A stretch of 64,000 nt of DNA from Escherichia sp. E4742 (GTDB lineage: Bacteria > Pseudomonadota > Gammaproteobacteria > Enterobacterales > Enterobacteriaceae). Positions 27,349 through 35,590 of this stretch are shown here, piece by piece. Under the pieces are notes generated by a model. It saw only the letters and a list, made by a program, of their open reading frames with translations. It had not been told where the DNA came from and made no database searches. The translations under genes and the position numbers were made by a program. Location: contig NZ_CP040443.1 in assembly GCF_005843885.1 (NCBI RefSeq), positions 1,674,001 through 1,738,000 of the forward strand, in the 5' to 3' direction. Positions within the stretch are counted from its first letter, which is position 1. Each line of letters opens with the position of its first letter.

Positions 27349-28887
27349 TTAATCCTCTCGGGCAAAAAGTGCCTCTATAAAGTCGTCCGCTTTAAACGGA
27401 CGCAAATCCTCAATACGTTCGCCGACACCAATATAGCGGATAGGAATACCAAACTGGTCAGCCACCGAGAAAATTACCCCGCCTTTCGCCGTGCCGTCCA
27501 GTTTCGTTAACGTGATGCCGGTTAAGCCAACCGCTTCGTGGAACAGTTTGGCCTGGCTTACCGCGTTCTGCCCGGTGCTGGCGTCGATAGTCAGCATAAC
27601 TTCATGTGGAGCTTCAACGTCGAGTTTCTTCATCACGCGGACGATTTTCTTCAGCTCTTCCATCAGGTGCGATTTGTTCTGCAGGCGTCCGGCGGTATCG
27701 GCAATCAGAACGTCAACATTACGCGCCTTCGCTGCCTGAATGGCGTCGAAGATAACAGAGGCGGAATCTGCACCTGTATGCTGGGCAATCACCGGGATAT
27801 TGTTGCGCTGACCCCAGACCTGAAGCTGCTCAACCGCTGCCGCACGGAAAGTATCGCCCGCCGCCAGCATCACCGATTTACCCTGCTGCTCAAATTGACG
27901 TGCCAGCTTACCAATCGTCGTGGTTTTACCCACACCGTTGACACCCACCATCAGTATCACAAACGGAGCTTTGCCTTCGACGTTCAGTGGTTCATCGACT
28001 TTCGCCAGAATCTCGCCCATCTCTTCTTTCAGCAGGCCATAGAGCGCCTCGGCGTCACGAAGCTGCTTGCGGGATGCGCCTTCTGTCAGATTGGTGATGA
28101 TTTTACGCGTGGTTTCCACACCCACATCGGCGATCAAAAGCTGCTCTTCCAGCTCCTCAAACAGATCATCGTCGATTTTTTTACCGCGGAACAGGCTGAT
28201 AAATCCGGAACCGAGATTTTCTTTGGTTTTTAACAGGCTGCGTTTCAGGCGCGCGAAGAAACCTTCTTTGGTCGGTTTTTCTTGCTCCTGGGCAATTTCT
28301 TCAACCGGCTGCTCTTCTTCTGCCGGAGGAACCACCATCACCGCCTCTTCTGCCGCTTCGGCAGCCAGCGCCTGTGCTTCCAGTTCTTCGTCGGTGATTT
28401 CTTCTTTAGCCGCTTCTTCTTGCGCCGCTTCGACAATCTCTACGATTTCCGCTTCTGCCTGCCATTCTTCTGGCGAAACCTCTTCGGCGTTGACGTCTTC
28501 CGGCAACGGCAGCTCTTCACGTTCAATAGCCACTGGCTCCGGCGTAACTTCAGGTTCAACTACCGGTGCTGGCGATTCTTCCACTACGGGTTCTGGCTGC
28601 GCACTGACTTCCGCTTCGATAACAGCTTCAGGCTGCACTTTCTCGCTTTCGGCAACCTGTTCAGTCACTTCCACCACTTCGGCAGCAAAAGTTTCCGCCT
28701 CGGCTTCAGTATGGGCCTGCGGCAACTCCTCAACAGGTTGTTCAGCAACCTTCGCAGGCTCTTCTGCCTGGACTGTTTCTTCTACAACCGATTGATCATT
28801 TTGGACTTCTGTCTCTTTTTCCGGGGTCTGCTCTTTTTGACCAAAGCCCAGCCAGGAAAAAAAGCCACGTTTTTTTTCTTTCGCCAT
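27349..28887 (-). CDS. ftsY: Signal-recognition-particle receptor FtsY
   Basis: 512 residues. Residues 1–20 (MAKEKKRGFFSWLGFGQK) form the lipid-binding start; about 20–210 is the highly acidic Glu/Val/Pro-rich A domain; the NG GTPase domain follows, with G1 GVNGVGKTT, DTAGRLQNK, and TKLDGTAKGG. It docks ribosome–SRP complexes at SecYEG. The acidic domain carries about 15 more residues than the 497-residue K-12 protein as I recall it, mainly around the VVEESPAPVVEPEVTPEPVA stretch. First gene of ftsYEX, divergent from rsmD. Confidence 0.98.
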   Translation of the reverse strand: MAKEKKRGFFSWLGFGQKEQTPEKETEVQNDQSVVEETVQAEEPAKVAEQPVEELPQAHTEAEAETFAAEVVEVTEQVAESEKVQPEAVIEAEVSAQPEPVVEESPAPVVEPEVTPEPVAIEREELPLPEDVNAEEVSPEEWQAEAEIVEIVEAAQEEAAKEEITDEELEAQALAAEAAEEAVMVVPPAEEEQPVEEIAQEQEKPTKEGFFARLKRSLLKTKENLGSGFISLFRGKKIDDDLFEELEEQLLIADVGVETTRKIITNLTEGASRKQLRDAEALYGLLKEEMGEILAKVDEPLNVEGKAPFVILMVGVNGVGKTTTIGKLARQFEQQGKSVMLAAGDTFRAAAVEQLQVWGQRNNIPVIAQHTGADSASVIFDAIQAAKARNVDVLIADTAGRLQNKSHLMEELKKIVRVMKKLDVEAPHEVMLTIDASTGQNAVSQAKLFHEAVGLTGITLTKLDGTAKGGVIFSVADQFGIPIRYIGVGERIEDLRPFKADDFIEALFARED

Positions 28888-29036
28888 CTGCGACTACACT
28901 CCTCGCTGTTGCTTCATGGCACAGCGTTAACGCTATGTACATAGCAGCTAAAAAAATGATGAAATAGTCTATCACTTAACTGAATACACATCACCGCCTG
29001 CAATTATGTGTTATCTGGCGGATTGAGCAATTTATC

Positions 29037-29633
29037 ATGAAAAAACCGAATCATTCCGGTAGCGGCCAAATCCGCATTATTGGCGGGCAGTGGCGAGGCC
29101 GTAAACTCCCGGTTCCGGACAGCCCAGGCCTGCGCCCCACCACCGATCGCGTGCGCGAAACGTTATTTAACTGGCTGGCTCCGGTTATCGTCGATGCGCA
29201 ATGTCTGGATTGCTTCGCCGGTAGCGGCGCGCTGGGGCTGGAAGCCTTGTCTCGCTACGCTGCGGGCGCCACGCTGATTGAGATGGATCGTGCGGTGCAT
29301 CAGCAATTAATCAAGAATCTGGCAACCCTGAAAGCAGATAATGCGCGGGTGGTTAACAGCAATGCAATGTCATTCCTGGCGCAAAAAGGCACACCGCATA
29401 ATATCGTGTTTGTCGATCCGCCATTCCGCCGAGGCTTGTTGGAAGAAACCATTAATTTACTGGAAGACAACGGCTGGCTGGCTGACGAAGCCTGGATATA
29501 TGTCGAGAGTGAAGTCGAAAACGGTCTGCCTACTGTTCCGGCAAACTGGTCGTTATATCGGGAAAAAGTGGCGGGGCAAGTTGCTTATCGGTTGTATCAG
29601 CGTGAAACACAAGGAGAAAGTGATGCTGATTAA
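29037..29633 (+). CDS. rsmD: 16S rRNA m2G966 methyltransferase RsmD
   Basis: 198 residues. SAM-binding motif I is CLDCFAGSGALGLEALSR; the catalytic motif IV is NIVFVDPPFRRG (DPPF near residue 126), typical of exocyclic-amine guanine methylases. It methylates G966 of 16S rRNA in the 30S subunit. Divergent from ftsY; its stop overlaps yhhL by 11 bp. Confidence 0.97.
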   Translation: MKKPNHSGSGQIRIIGGQWRGRKLPVPDSPGLRPTTDRVRETLFNWLAPVIVDAQCLDCFAGSGALGLEALSRYAAGATLIEMDRAVHQQLIKNLATLKADNARVVNSNAMSFLAQKGTPHNIVFVDPPFRRGLLEETINLLEDNGWLADEAWIYVESEVENGLPTVPANWSLYREKVAGQVAYRLYQRETQGESDAD

Positions 29634-29892
29634 TATTGGACGTTTGTTAATGCTTTGCGTATGGGGATTTTTAATCCTCAATCTTGTTCAGCCATTTCCG
29701 CGACCGCTGAATATTTTCGTTAACGTGGCGCTGATTTTTACCGTGCTGATGCATGGTATGCAGCTGGCGCTATTGAAATCCACTTTGCCGAAGGATGGTC
29801 CGCAGCTTACCACCGCCGAAAAGGTGCGTATTTTCCTTTTCGGCGTGTTTGAACTGCTGGCCTGGCAGAAGAAATTTAAAGTTAAAAAATAA
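29623..29892 (+). CDS. yhhL: DUF1145 small membrane protein YhhL
   Basis: 89 residues from the ATG at 29623, preceded by AAGGAGAAAG, an ideal ribosome-binding site inside the 3' end of rsmD. Two membrane helices (LLMLCVWGFLILNLV and IFVNVALIFTVLMHG) and a basic C-terminus ending KKFKVKK. Function unknown; coupled to rsmD. Converges on the yhhM remnant 2 bp away. Confidence 0.92.
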   Translation: MLINIGRLLMLCVWGFLILNLVQPFPRPLNIFVNVALIFTVLMHGMQLALLKSTLPKDGPQLTTAEKVRIFLFGVFELLAWQKKFKVKK

Positions 29893-29894
29893 CC

Positions 29895-30253
29895 TTATTG
29901 TTCGCCAACAAAGCTGACAAAACGCGTGCCTTTATAGCTCAGCGTACCTTTATCGCCCACTGTCAGGGCGTGGTACTGCTGGGCATCTAGACGGAACGTC
30001 TGCTCCAGTCCACCGCTTTGCGGTTTGAAGCTTGCCTCATAGCGCATACTGGTGCCAGCCGGAGTCACTTCCTGCTGGCGCGAACGGCGATCGTTAATTG
30101 GTTTTCCCGCTTGTTACTCACCACCACCAGCTTTTGCTGGAGCGGTGCCATATCATTATCAGCTTTTTCCCGCCGCTGCTGCATAAAGCGAAACGATGCA
30201 GCGACAACAATTAAGCCAATGATAACAATAAAGAAAAGAGGTGGTTTACTCAT
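29895..30253 (-). pseudogene. yhhM: YhhM (DUF2500), broken by a one-base deletion
   Basis: The first ~50 codons are normal (MSKPPLFFIVIIGLIVVAAS, one membrane helix, then QQKLVVVSNKRE). At NKRE the frame is lost and stops within 12 codons. The expected continuation (KPINDRRSRQQE ... RFVSFVGEQ, stop at 29895) is present in the next frame. The coding span is 359 nt against 360 for an intact 119-residue gene, and the run of As after GGG (plus-strand Ts at 30102–30105) has four bases where five restore the frame. A sequencing error in the run is possible. Confidence 0.8.
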
Positions 30254-30394
30254 CTTTGTACCTTATCGGAAAATGCGGAAATAAGCATACCCTGCCCGTT
30301 ATGGTGTTGTCATCTGTCCGCCCTCGCCACTAAACTGAATAGCAAGACTGTAGGCATTCCGCTTACTAAATAATAACGAATTCAAGGAACTAAG

Positions 30395-31021
30395 ATGCTT
30401 TGGTCGTTTATCGCTGTCTGTCTTTCCGCATGGCTATCTGTGGATGCCTCCTATCGTGGTTCAACCTGGCAACGCTGGGTGTTTAAACCGTTAACTCTTC
30501 TGCTACTGCTGTTGCTGGCCTGGCAAGCGCCGATGTTCGACGCCATTAGCTATCTGGTGCTGGCGGGGCTATGTGCGTCGCTGCTGGGCGATGCGTTAAC
30601 CCTGTTACCACGCCAGCGTCTGATGTACGCCATCGGTGCGTTTTTCCTCTCACACTTGCTGTACACCATCTATTTTGCCAGTCAGATGACGCTCTCCTTT
30701 TTCTGGCCGTTGCCGCTGGTACTGCTGGTTCTTGGCGCGCTATTGCTGGCCATTATCTGGACGCGTCTGGAAGAGTTCCGTTGGCCTGTCTGTACTTTTG
30801 TCGGTATGACGCTGGTGATGGTGTGGCTGGCAGGTGAACTGTGGTTCTTCCGTCCGACCGCTCCGGCGCTCTCTGCGTTTGTCGGCGCGTCGTTGCTGTT
30901 TATCAGTAACTTTGTCTGGCTGGGTAGTCACTATCGCCGCCGCTTCCGGGCCGATAACGCCATTGCCGCAGCTTGTTATTTTGCCGGTCACTTCCTCATC
31001 GTCCGCTCGCTGTATCTCTGA
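30395..31021 (+). CDS. yhhN: TMEM86/YhhN-family membrane protein
   Basis: 208 residues, about seven to eight membrane helices. Conserved YhhN-family features are SLLGDALTLLP (near residue 65) and a late FxGHFLIVRSLY. The animal relative TMEM86 is a lysoplasmalogenase; no role is proven for YhhN. Sits directly upstream of zntA on the same strand, but the ZntR promoter lies between them. Confidence 0.92.
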   Translation: MLWSFIAVCLSAWLSVDASYRGSTWQRWVFKPLTLLLLLLLAWQAPMFDAISYLVLAGLCASLLGDALTLLPRQRLMYAIGAFFLSHLLYTIYFASQMTLSFFWPLPLVLLVLGALLLAIIWTRLEEFRWPVCTFVGMTLVMVWLAGELWFFRPTAPALSAFVGASLLFISNFVWLGSHYRRRFRADNAIAAACYFAGHFLIVRSLYL

Positions 31022-31027
31022 TAAAAC

Positions 31028-31059
31028 TTGACTCTGGAGTCGACTCCAGAGTGTATCCT
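31028..31059 (+). promoter_or_regulatory. zntA promoter with ZntR operator
   Basis: A –35 TTGACT (31028–31033) and –10 TATCCT (31054–31059) are separated by 20 bp, the overlong spacer of MerR-family promoters. Between them lies a perfect 22-bp palindrome (31031–31052, half-site ACTCTGGAGTC), the ZntR site. Zn/Cd-bound ZntR untwists the spacer to activate transcription. Confidence 0.95.
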
Positions 31060-31094
31060 TCGGTTAATGAGAAAAAACTTAACCGGAGGATGCC

Positions 31095-33293
31095 ATGTCG
31101 ACTCCCGACAATCACGGCAAAAAAGCCCCTCAATTTGCCGCGTTCAAACCGCTAACCACGGCACAGAACGCCAACGACTGTTGCTGCGACGGCGCATGTT
31201 CCAGCAAGCCTACACTCTCTGAAAAAGTCTCCGGCACCCGCTATAGCTGGAAAGTCAGCGGCATGGACTGTGCCGCCTGTGCGCGCAAGGTAGAAAATGC
31301 CGTGCGCCAGCTTGCAGGCGTGAATCAGGTACAGGTGTTGTTCGCTACCGAAAAACTGGTGGTGGATGCCGACAATGACATCCGTGCACAAGTTGAATCT
31401 GCGGTGCAAAAAGCAGGCTATTCCCTGCGCGATGAACAGGCCACCGACGAACCGCAAGAATCACGCCTGAAAGAAAACCTGCCGCTGATTACGCTTATCG
31501 TGATGATGGCAATCAGCTGGGGACTGGAGCAATTTAATCATCCGTTCGGTCAACTGGCCTTTATCGCCACCACGCTGGTTGGGCTGTACCCAATTGCTCG
31601 TCAGGCATTACGGCTGATCAAATCCGGCAGTTACTTTGCCATTGAAACGTTAATGAGCGTAGCCGCCATTGGTGCGCTGTTTATTGGCGCAACGGCTGAA
31701 GCTGCGATGGTGTTGCTGCTGTTTTTGATTGGCGAACGACTGGAAGGCTGGGCCGCCAGCCGCGCACGTCAAGGGGTCAGCGCGTTAATGGCGCTGAAAC
31801 CAGAAACCGCCACGCGCCTGCGTAACGGTGAGCGGGAAGAGGTGGCGATCAATAGCCTGCGCCCTGGTGATGTGATTGAAGTTGCGGCAGGTGGGCGTTT
31901 GCCTGCCGACGGTAAACTGCTCTCACCGTTTGCCAGTTTTGATGAAAGCGCCCTGACCGGAGAATCCATTCCTGTGGAGCGCGCGACGGGCGATAAAGTT
32001 CCTGCAGGCGCCACCAGCGTAGACCGTCTGGTAACGCTGGAAGTGCTGTCAGAACCGGGTGCCAGCGCCATTGACCGCATTCTGAAACTGATCGAAGAAG
32101 CCGAAGAGCGCCGCGCACCCATTGAGCGGTTTATCGACCGTTTCAGCCGTATTTACACGCCAGCGATTATGGCCGTCGCCCTGCTGGTAACGCTGGTGCC
32201 GCCGCTGCTGTTTGCCGCCAGCTGGCAGGAGTGGATTTATAAAGGGCTGACGCTGCTGCTGATTGGTTGCCCGTGTGCGTTAGTTATCTCCACGCCCGCG
32301 GCGATTACCTCCGGGCTGGCGGCGGCGGCACGTCGTGGGGCATTGATTAAAGGTGGCGCGGCACTGGAACAGCTAGGTCGCGTTACCCAGGTGGCGTTTG
32401 ATAAAACCGGAACGCTGACCGTCGGGAAACCACGCGTTACCGCCATCCATCCGGCAACGGGTATTAGCGAATCTGAACTGCTGACACTGGCAGCGGCGGT
32501 CGAGCAAGGCGCGACGCATCCGCTGGCACAAGCCATAGTTCGTGAAGCGCAGGTTGCTGCACTCGCCATTCCCGCCGCCGAATCACAGCGGGCGCTGGTC
32601 GGGTCTGGCATTGAAGCGCAGGTTAACGGTGAGCGCGTATTGATTTGCGCTGCTGGGAAACATCCCGCTGATGCATTTGCTGGTTTGATTAATGAACTGG
32701 AAAGCGCCGGGCAAACGGTAGTGCTGGTAGTGCGTAACGATGATGTGCTGGGTGTCATTGCATTGCAGGATACCCTGCGCGCCGATGCCGCAACTGCTAT
32801 CAATGAACTGAACGCGCTGGGCGTCAAAGGAGTGATCCTCACCGGCGATAATCCACGCGCAGCGGCGGCAATCGCCGGGGAACTGGGGCTGCAATTTAAA
32901 GCGGGCCTATTGCCGGAAGATAAAGTCAAAGCCGTGACGGAGTTGAATCAGCATGCGCCACTGGCAATGGTCGGTGATGGTATTAACGACGCGCCAGCGA
33001 TGAAAGCTGCCGCCATCGGGATTGCTATGGGCAGCGGCACAGACGTGGCGCTGGAAACCGCCGACGCAGCATTAACGCATAACCACCTGCGCGGCCTGGT
33101 GCAAATGATTGAACTGGCACGCGCCACTCATGCCAATATCCGCCAGAACATCACCATTGCGCTGGGGCTGAAAGGGATCTTCCTCGTCACTACGCTTTTA
33201 GGGATGACCGGTCTGTGGCTGGCAGTGCTGGCAGATACAGGTGCGACGGTGCTGGTAACGGCGAATGCGTTAAGGTTGTTGCGCAGGAAGTAA
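31095..33293 (+). CDS. zntA: Zn(II)/Cd(II)/Pb(II)-exporting P-type ATPase ZntA
   Basis: 732 residues. The N-terminal metal-binding domain has CCCDGAC (29–35) and GMDCAAC (C59, C62). The transmembrane CPC motif (GCPCALV, C392/C394) defines the ion path, D436 of DKTGTLT is the phosphorylated residue, and GDGINDAPA is the hinge. It pumps zinc, cadmium and lead out of the cytosol. Preceded by a textbook ZntR promoter. Confidence 0.98.
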   Translation: MSTPDNHGKKAPQFAAFKPLTTAQNANDCCCDGACSSKPTLSEKVSGTRYSWKVSGMDCAACARKVENAVRQLAGVNQVQVLFATEKLVVDADNDIRAQVESAVQKAGYSLRDEQATDEPQESRLKENLPLITLIVMMAISWGLEQFNHPFGQLAFIATTLVGLYPIARQALRLIKSGSYFAIETLMSVAAIGALFIGATAEAAMVLLLFLIGERLEGWAASRARQGVSALMALKPETATRLRNGEREEVAINSLRPGDVIEVAAGGRLPADGKLLSPFASFDESALTGESIPVERATGDKVPAGATSVDRLVTLEVLSEPGASAIDRILKLIEEAEERRAPIERFIDRFSRIYTPAIMAVALLVTLVPPLLFAASWQEWIYKGLTLLLIGCPCALVISTPAAITSGLAAAARRGALIKGGAALEQLGRVTQVAFDKTGTLTVGKPRVTAIHPATGISESELLTLAAAVEQGATHPLAQAIVREAQVAALAIPAAESQRALVGSGIEAQVNGERVLICAAGKHPADAFAGLINELESAGQTVVLVVRNDDVLGVIALQDTLRADAATAINELNALGVKGVILTGDNPRAAAAIAGELGLQFKAGLLPEDKVKAVTELNQHAPLAMVGDGINDAPAMKAAAIGIAMGSGTDVALETADAALTHNHLRGLVQMIELARATHANIRQNITIALGLKGIFLVTTLLGMTGLWLAVLADTGATVLVTANALRLLRRK

Positions 33294-33300
33294 AGGTGTT

Positions 33301-33325
33301 GCCTGATAGCCTCTGGCTATCAGGC
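33301..33325. terminator. Hairpin between convergent zntA and the small membrane gene
   Basis: GCCTGATAGCC/GGCTATCAGGC, a perfect 11-bp stem with a 3-nt loop, filling almost the whole gap between the two stops. Probably bidirectional; T tracts are weak. Confidence 0.6.
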
Positions 33326-33634
33326 TTAGCGCTGGGCCGGGAACGGCGGCATGGTCAGGAAAGCATAATAAAGCGCTAACATCAGAATGACGGAGATAAC
33401 ACTAAATGCAGCAACCAGGCGGGATGTTAATGATGGCCTTTTGAACATCAACCACAGGGCATAAGCAAGCCCGACACCGTTAAGTAAAGGTAAAAAAATC
33501 ATTAGCCAGAGCCACCCCCAGCCAAATAACCCCAGCCATCCCACCGCAACGATAAAAACAGGGAGCAGCCAATTGGGGGTGAATATCGCGAGTAATCCCA
33601 GTAATGCCAGACAAACTGGAATTAAATAATCCAT
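33326..33634 (-). CDS. Small hydrophobic membrane protein, function unknown
   Basis: 102 residues from the ATG at 33634 (MDYLIPVCLALLG), chosen because AAAGGA lies 8 nt upstream; upstream in-frame starts would add a soluble extension of 6 or 19 residues. Four membrane helices are likely: about 4–20, 24–42 with many Trp/Gly (GWLGLFGWGWLWLMIF), 48–62 and 74–95. No domain recognised. Lies between zntA and a BIME before tusA, on the tusA strand. I do not recall a named K-12 gene at this place. Confidence 0.7.
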   Translation of the reverse strand: MDYLIPVCLALLGLLAIFTPNWLLPVFIVAVGWLGLFGWGWLWLMIFLPLLNGVGLAYALWLMFKRPSLTSRLVAAFSVISVILMLALYYAFLTMPPFPAQR

Positions 33635-33690
33635 TTGTGCATTCCTTTGCATTCCATAACGCTGGCAATCATTGCCCTTACGTGCCCACA

Positions 33691-33820
33691 TGCCGGATGC
33701 GGCGTGAACGCCTTATCCGGTCTACAAGCCGATCACAACATTGAGCGTGTTCGATGCAACGAAGGTTACAGACCGTATCAACGTAGGCCTGATAAGACGC
33801 GCCAGCGTCGCATCAGGCTG
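33691..33820. repeat. BIME between tusA and the small membrane gene
   Basis: TGCCGGATGCGGCGTGAACG and the inverted GTAGGCCTGATAAGACGCGC ... GCATCAGGC are two REP units in opposite orientation separated by about 60 bp. Confidence 0.87.
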
Positions 33821-33825
33821 CCCCA

Positions 33826-34071
33826 TCAACCACCTTTGCGAATCAAATAACGATAAGGCAGTCCATCCGTCTCTTTAGCAACCAGTTCATGTTCCATAAA
33901 AGTACAAAACCCAGGAATATCGCGGGTCGTGGCTGGATCATCGGCAATAATCAGCAATGTTTCGCCAGGCTGCATATTGCGCACGGTTTTGCGCACCATC
34001 ATCACCGGTTCCGGGCAGCGCAGGCCAAGCGCGTCGAGTGTGTGGTCAGGGCTGGAAAAGAGATCGGTCAT
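33826..34071 (-). CDS. tusA: Sulfur-carrier protein TusA
   Basis: 81 residues with the [14 protein letters not shown] motif; Cys19 is the persulfide-carrying residue. TusA takes sulfur from IscS and passes it to TusBCD for 2-thiolation of tRNA wobble uridine (mnm5s2U). Former name SirA/YhhP. Divergent from yhhQ. Confidence 0.97.
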
Positions 34072-34291
34072 TTTCTTCTCACCATATAAAAAAACGGCGC
34101 TAGTTTACGCCCTGTGAGTCCGTTAGCAAACAAGGTTAACGATTGCGTGAAAATTAACCATTGCATTGTCAACATAAAGCAGTATCATGCGGCGGCTCGA
34201 AAAAAGGGTAAGCACGTTATTATGTTAAGGTAACAGACGTGTCGTACGTATTGGGTTCCCTCACCCCAATGGCTAATCAAAAAGGTACAAT

Positions 34292-34957
34292 ATGAACGCT
34301 TTCTCACAAACTCAACGCTACAAGGCGTTGTTCTGGTTATCGTTATTTCATCTTCTGGTGATCACCTCCAGCAACTATCTGGTTCAGCTTCCGGTCTCTA
34401 TTTTCGGTTTTCATACCACCTGGGGCGCGTTTAGCTTTCCGTTTATTTTTCTTGCTACCGACCTGACCGTGCGTATTTTTGGCGCACCGCTGGCTCGTCG
34501 CATCATCTTTGCGGTGATGATCCCTGCGTTGCTGATCTCCTACGTCATCTCGTCGCTGTTCTATATGGGTTCATGGCAGGGATTCGGCGCTCTCGCCCAC
34601 TTCAACCTGTTTGTCGCTCGTATCGCTACTGCCAGCTTTATGGCCTACGCGCTAGGGCAGATCCTCGACGTGCATGTCTTTAACCGCCTGCGCCAGAATC
34701 GCCGCTGGTGGCTGGCACCGACGGCGTCCACACTGTTCGGTAACGTTAGTGACACGCTGGCCTTCTTCTTCATTGCTTTCTGGCGTAGTCCGGATGCCTT
34801 TATGGCCGAACACTGGATGGAAATCGCGCTGGTTGATTACTGTTTCAAAGTGTTAATCAGCATCGTTTTTTTCCTGCCAATGTATGGCGTATTACTCAAT
34901 ATGCTATTGAAAAGACTGGCAGATAAATCCGAAATCAACGCTTTGCAGGCCAGTTAA
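34292..34957 (+). CDS. yhhQ: Queuosine-precursor transporter YhhQ
   Basis: 221 residues, six membrane helices. The family motifs FPFIFLATDLTVRIFGAPLAR and NRRWWLAPTASTLFGNVSDT (each given in part) carry the acidic and Asn residues conserved in the COG1738/YhhQ transporters that import 7-cyano-7-deazaguanine and 7-aminomethyl-7-deazaguanine for queuosine salvage. Divergent from tusA, another tRNA-modification gene. Confidence 0.94.
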   Translation: MNAFSQTQRYKALFWLSLFHLLVITSSNYLVQLPVSIFGFHTTWGAFSFPFIFLATDLTVRIFGAPLARRIIFAVMIPALLISYVISSLFYMGSWQGFGALAHFNLFVARIATASFMAYALGQILDVHVFNRLRQNRRWWLAPTASTLFGNVSDTLAFFFIAFWRSPDAFMAEHWMEIALVDYCFKVLISIVFFLPMYGVLLNMLLKRLADKSEINALQAS

Positions 34958-35029
34958 AGGTTCGTTATCAGACTTGTGATAAGATGGATGAATGAGCCGT
35001 TATGGCCGTTTATCGAAAGGAAGATGTCA

Positions 35030-35587
35030 ATGCGCAATCTGGTTAAATATGTCGGAATTGGCCTGCTGGTTATGGGGCTTGCGGCCTGTGATGATAAAGA
35101 CACTAACACTACAGCGGAAGGTACAGTCGCGGAAAGTAACGCTACCGCGAATCCCGTCAACCTGCTTGATGGCAAGTTAAGCTTCTCGCTGCCAGCGGAT
35201 ATGACCGACCAGAGCGGTAAGCTGGGAACACAGGCCAATAACATGCACGTCTGGTCCGACGCCACCGGGCAGAAAGCGGTGATTGTTATTATGGGCGATG
35301 ATCCGAAAGAAGACCTGGCTGTGCTGGCGAAGCGTCTGGAAGATCAGCAACGTAGCCGCGATCCACAGCTGCAAGTGGTGACCAACAAAGCCATTGAGCT
35401 GAAAGGTCACAAAATGCAGCAGTTAGACAGCGTTATCTCTGCTAAAGGCCAGACGGCATACTCTTCCGTCATTCTGGGTAACGTGGGCAACCAACTGCTG
35501 ACAATGCAAATCACACTGCCTGCTGACGATCAGCAAAAAGCGCAGACCACCGCAGAAAACATCATTAACACGCTGGTTATTCAGTAA
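35030..35587 (+). CDS. dcrB: Lipoprotein DcrB
   Basis: 185 residues from the ATG at 35030; upstream in-frame ATGs would mask the signal. Lipobox GLAAC with Cys20, then Asp at +2 and +3 (CDD), an inner-membrane retention signal. DcrB is needed for adsorption/entry of phages C1 and C6 and contributes to envelope lipoprotein maturation; the molecular role is unclear. Its terminator lies inside convergent yhhS. Confidence 0.94.
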   Translation: MRNLVKYVGIGLLVMGLAACDDKDTNTTAEGTVAESNATANPVNLLDGKLSFSLPADMTDQSGKLGTQANNMHVWSDATGQKAVIVIMGDDPKEDLAVLAKRLEDQQRSRDPQLQVVTNKAIELKGHKMQQLDSVISAKGQTAYSSVILGNVGNQLLTMQITLPADDQQKAQTTAENIINTLVIQ

Positions 35588-35590
35588 GTT

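Noticed and set aside
28067..28795. Long Ser/Ala-rich open frame opposite ftsY
   Set aside because: It is the mirror of the Glu-rich acidic domain of FtsY (GAA/GAG read as TTC/CTC/TCT), a composition artefact.
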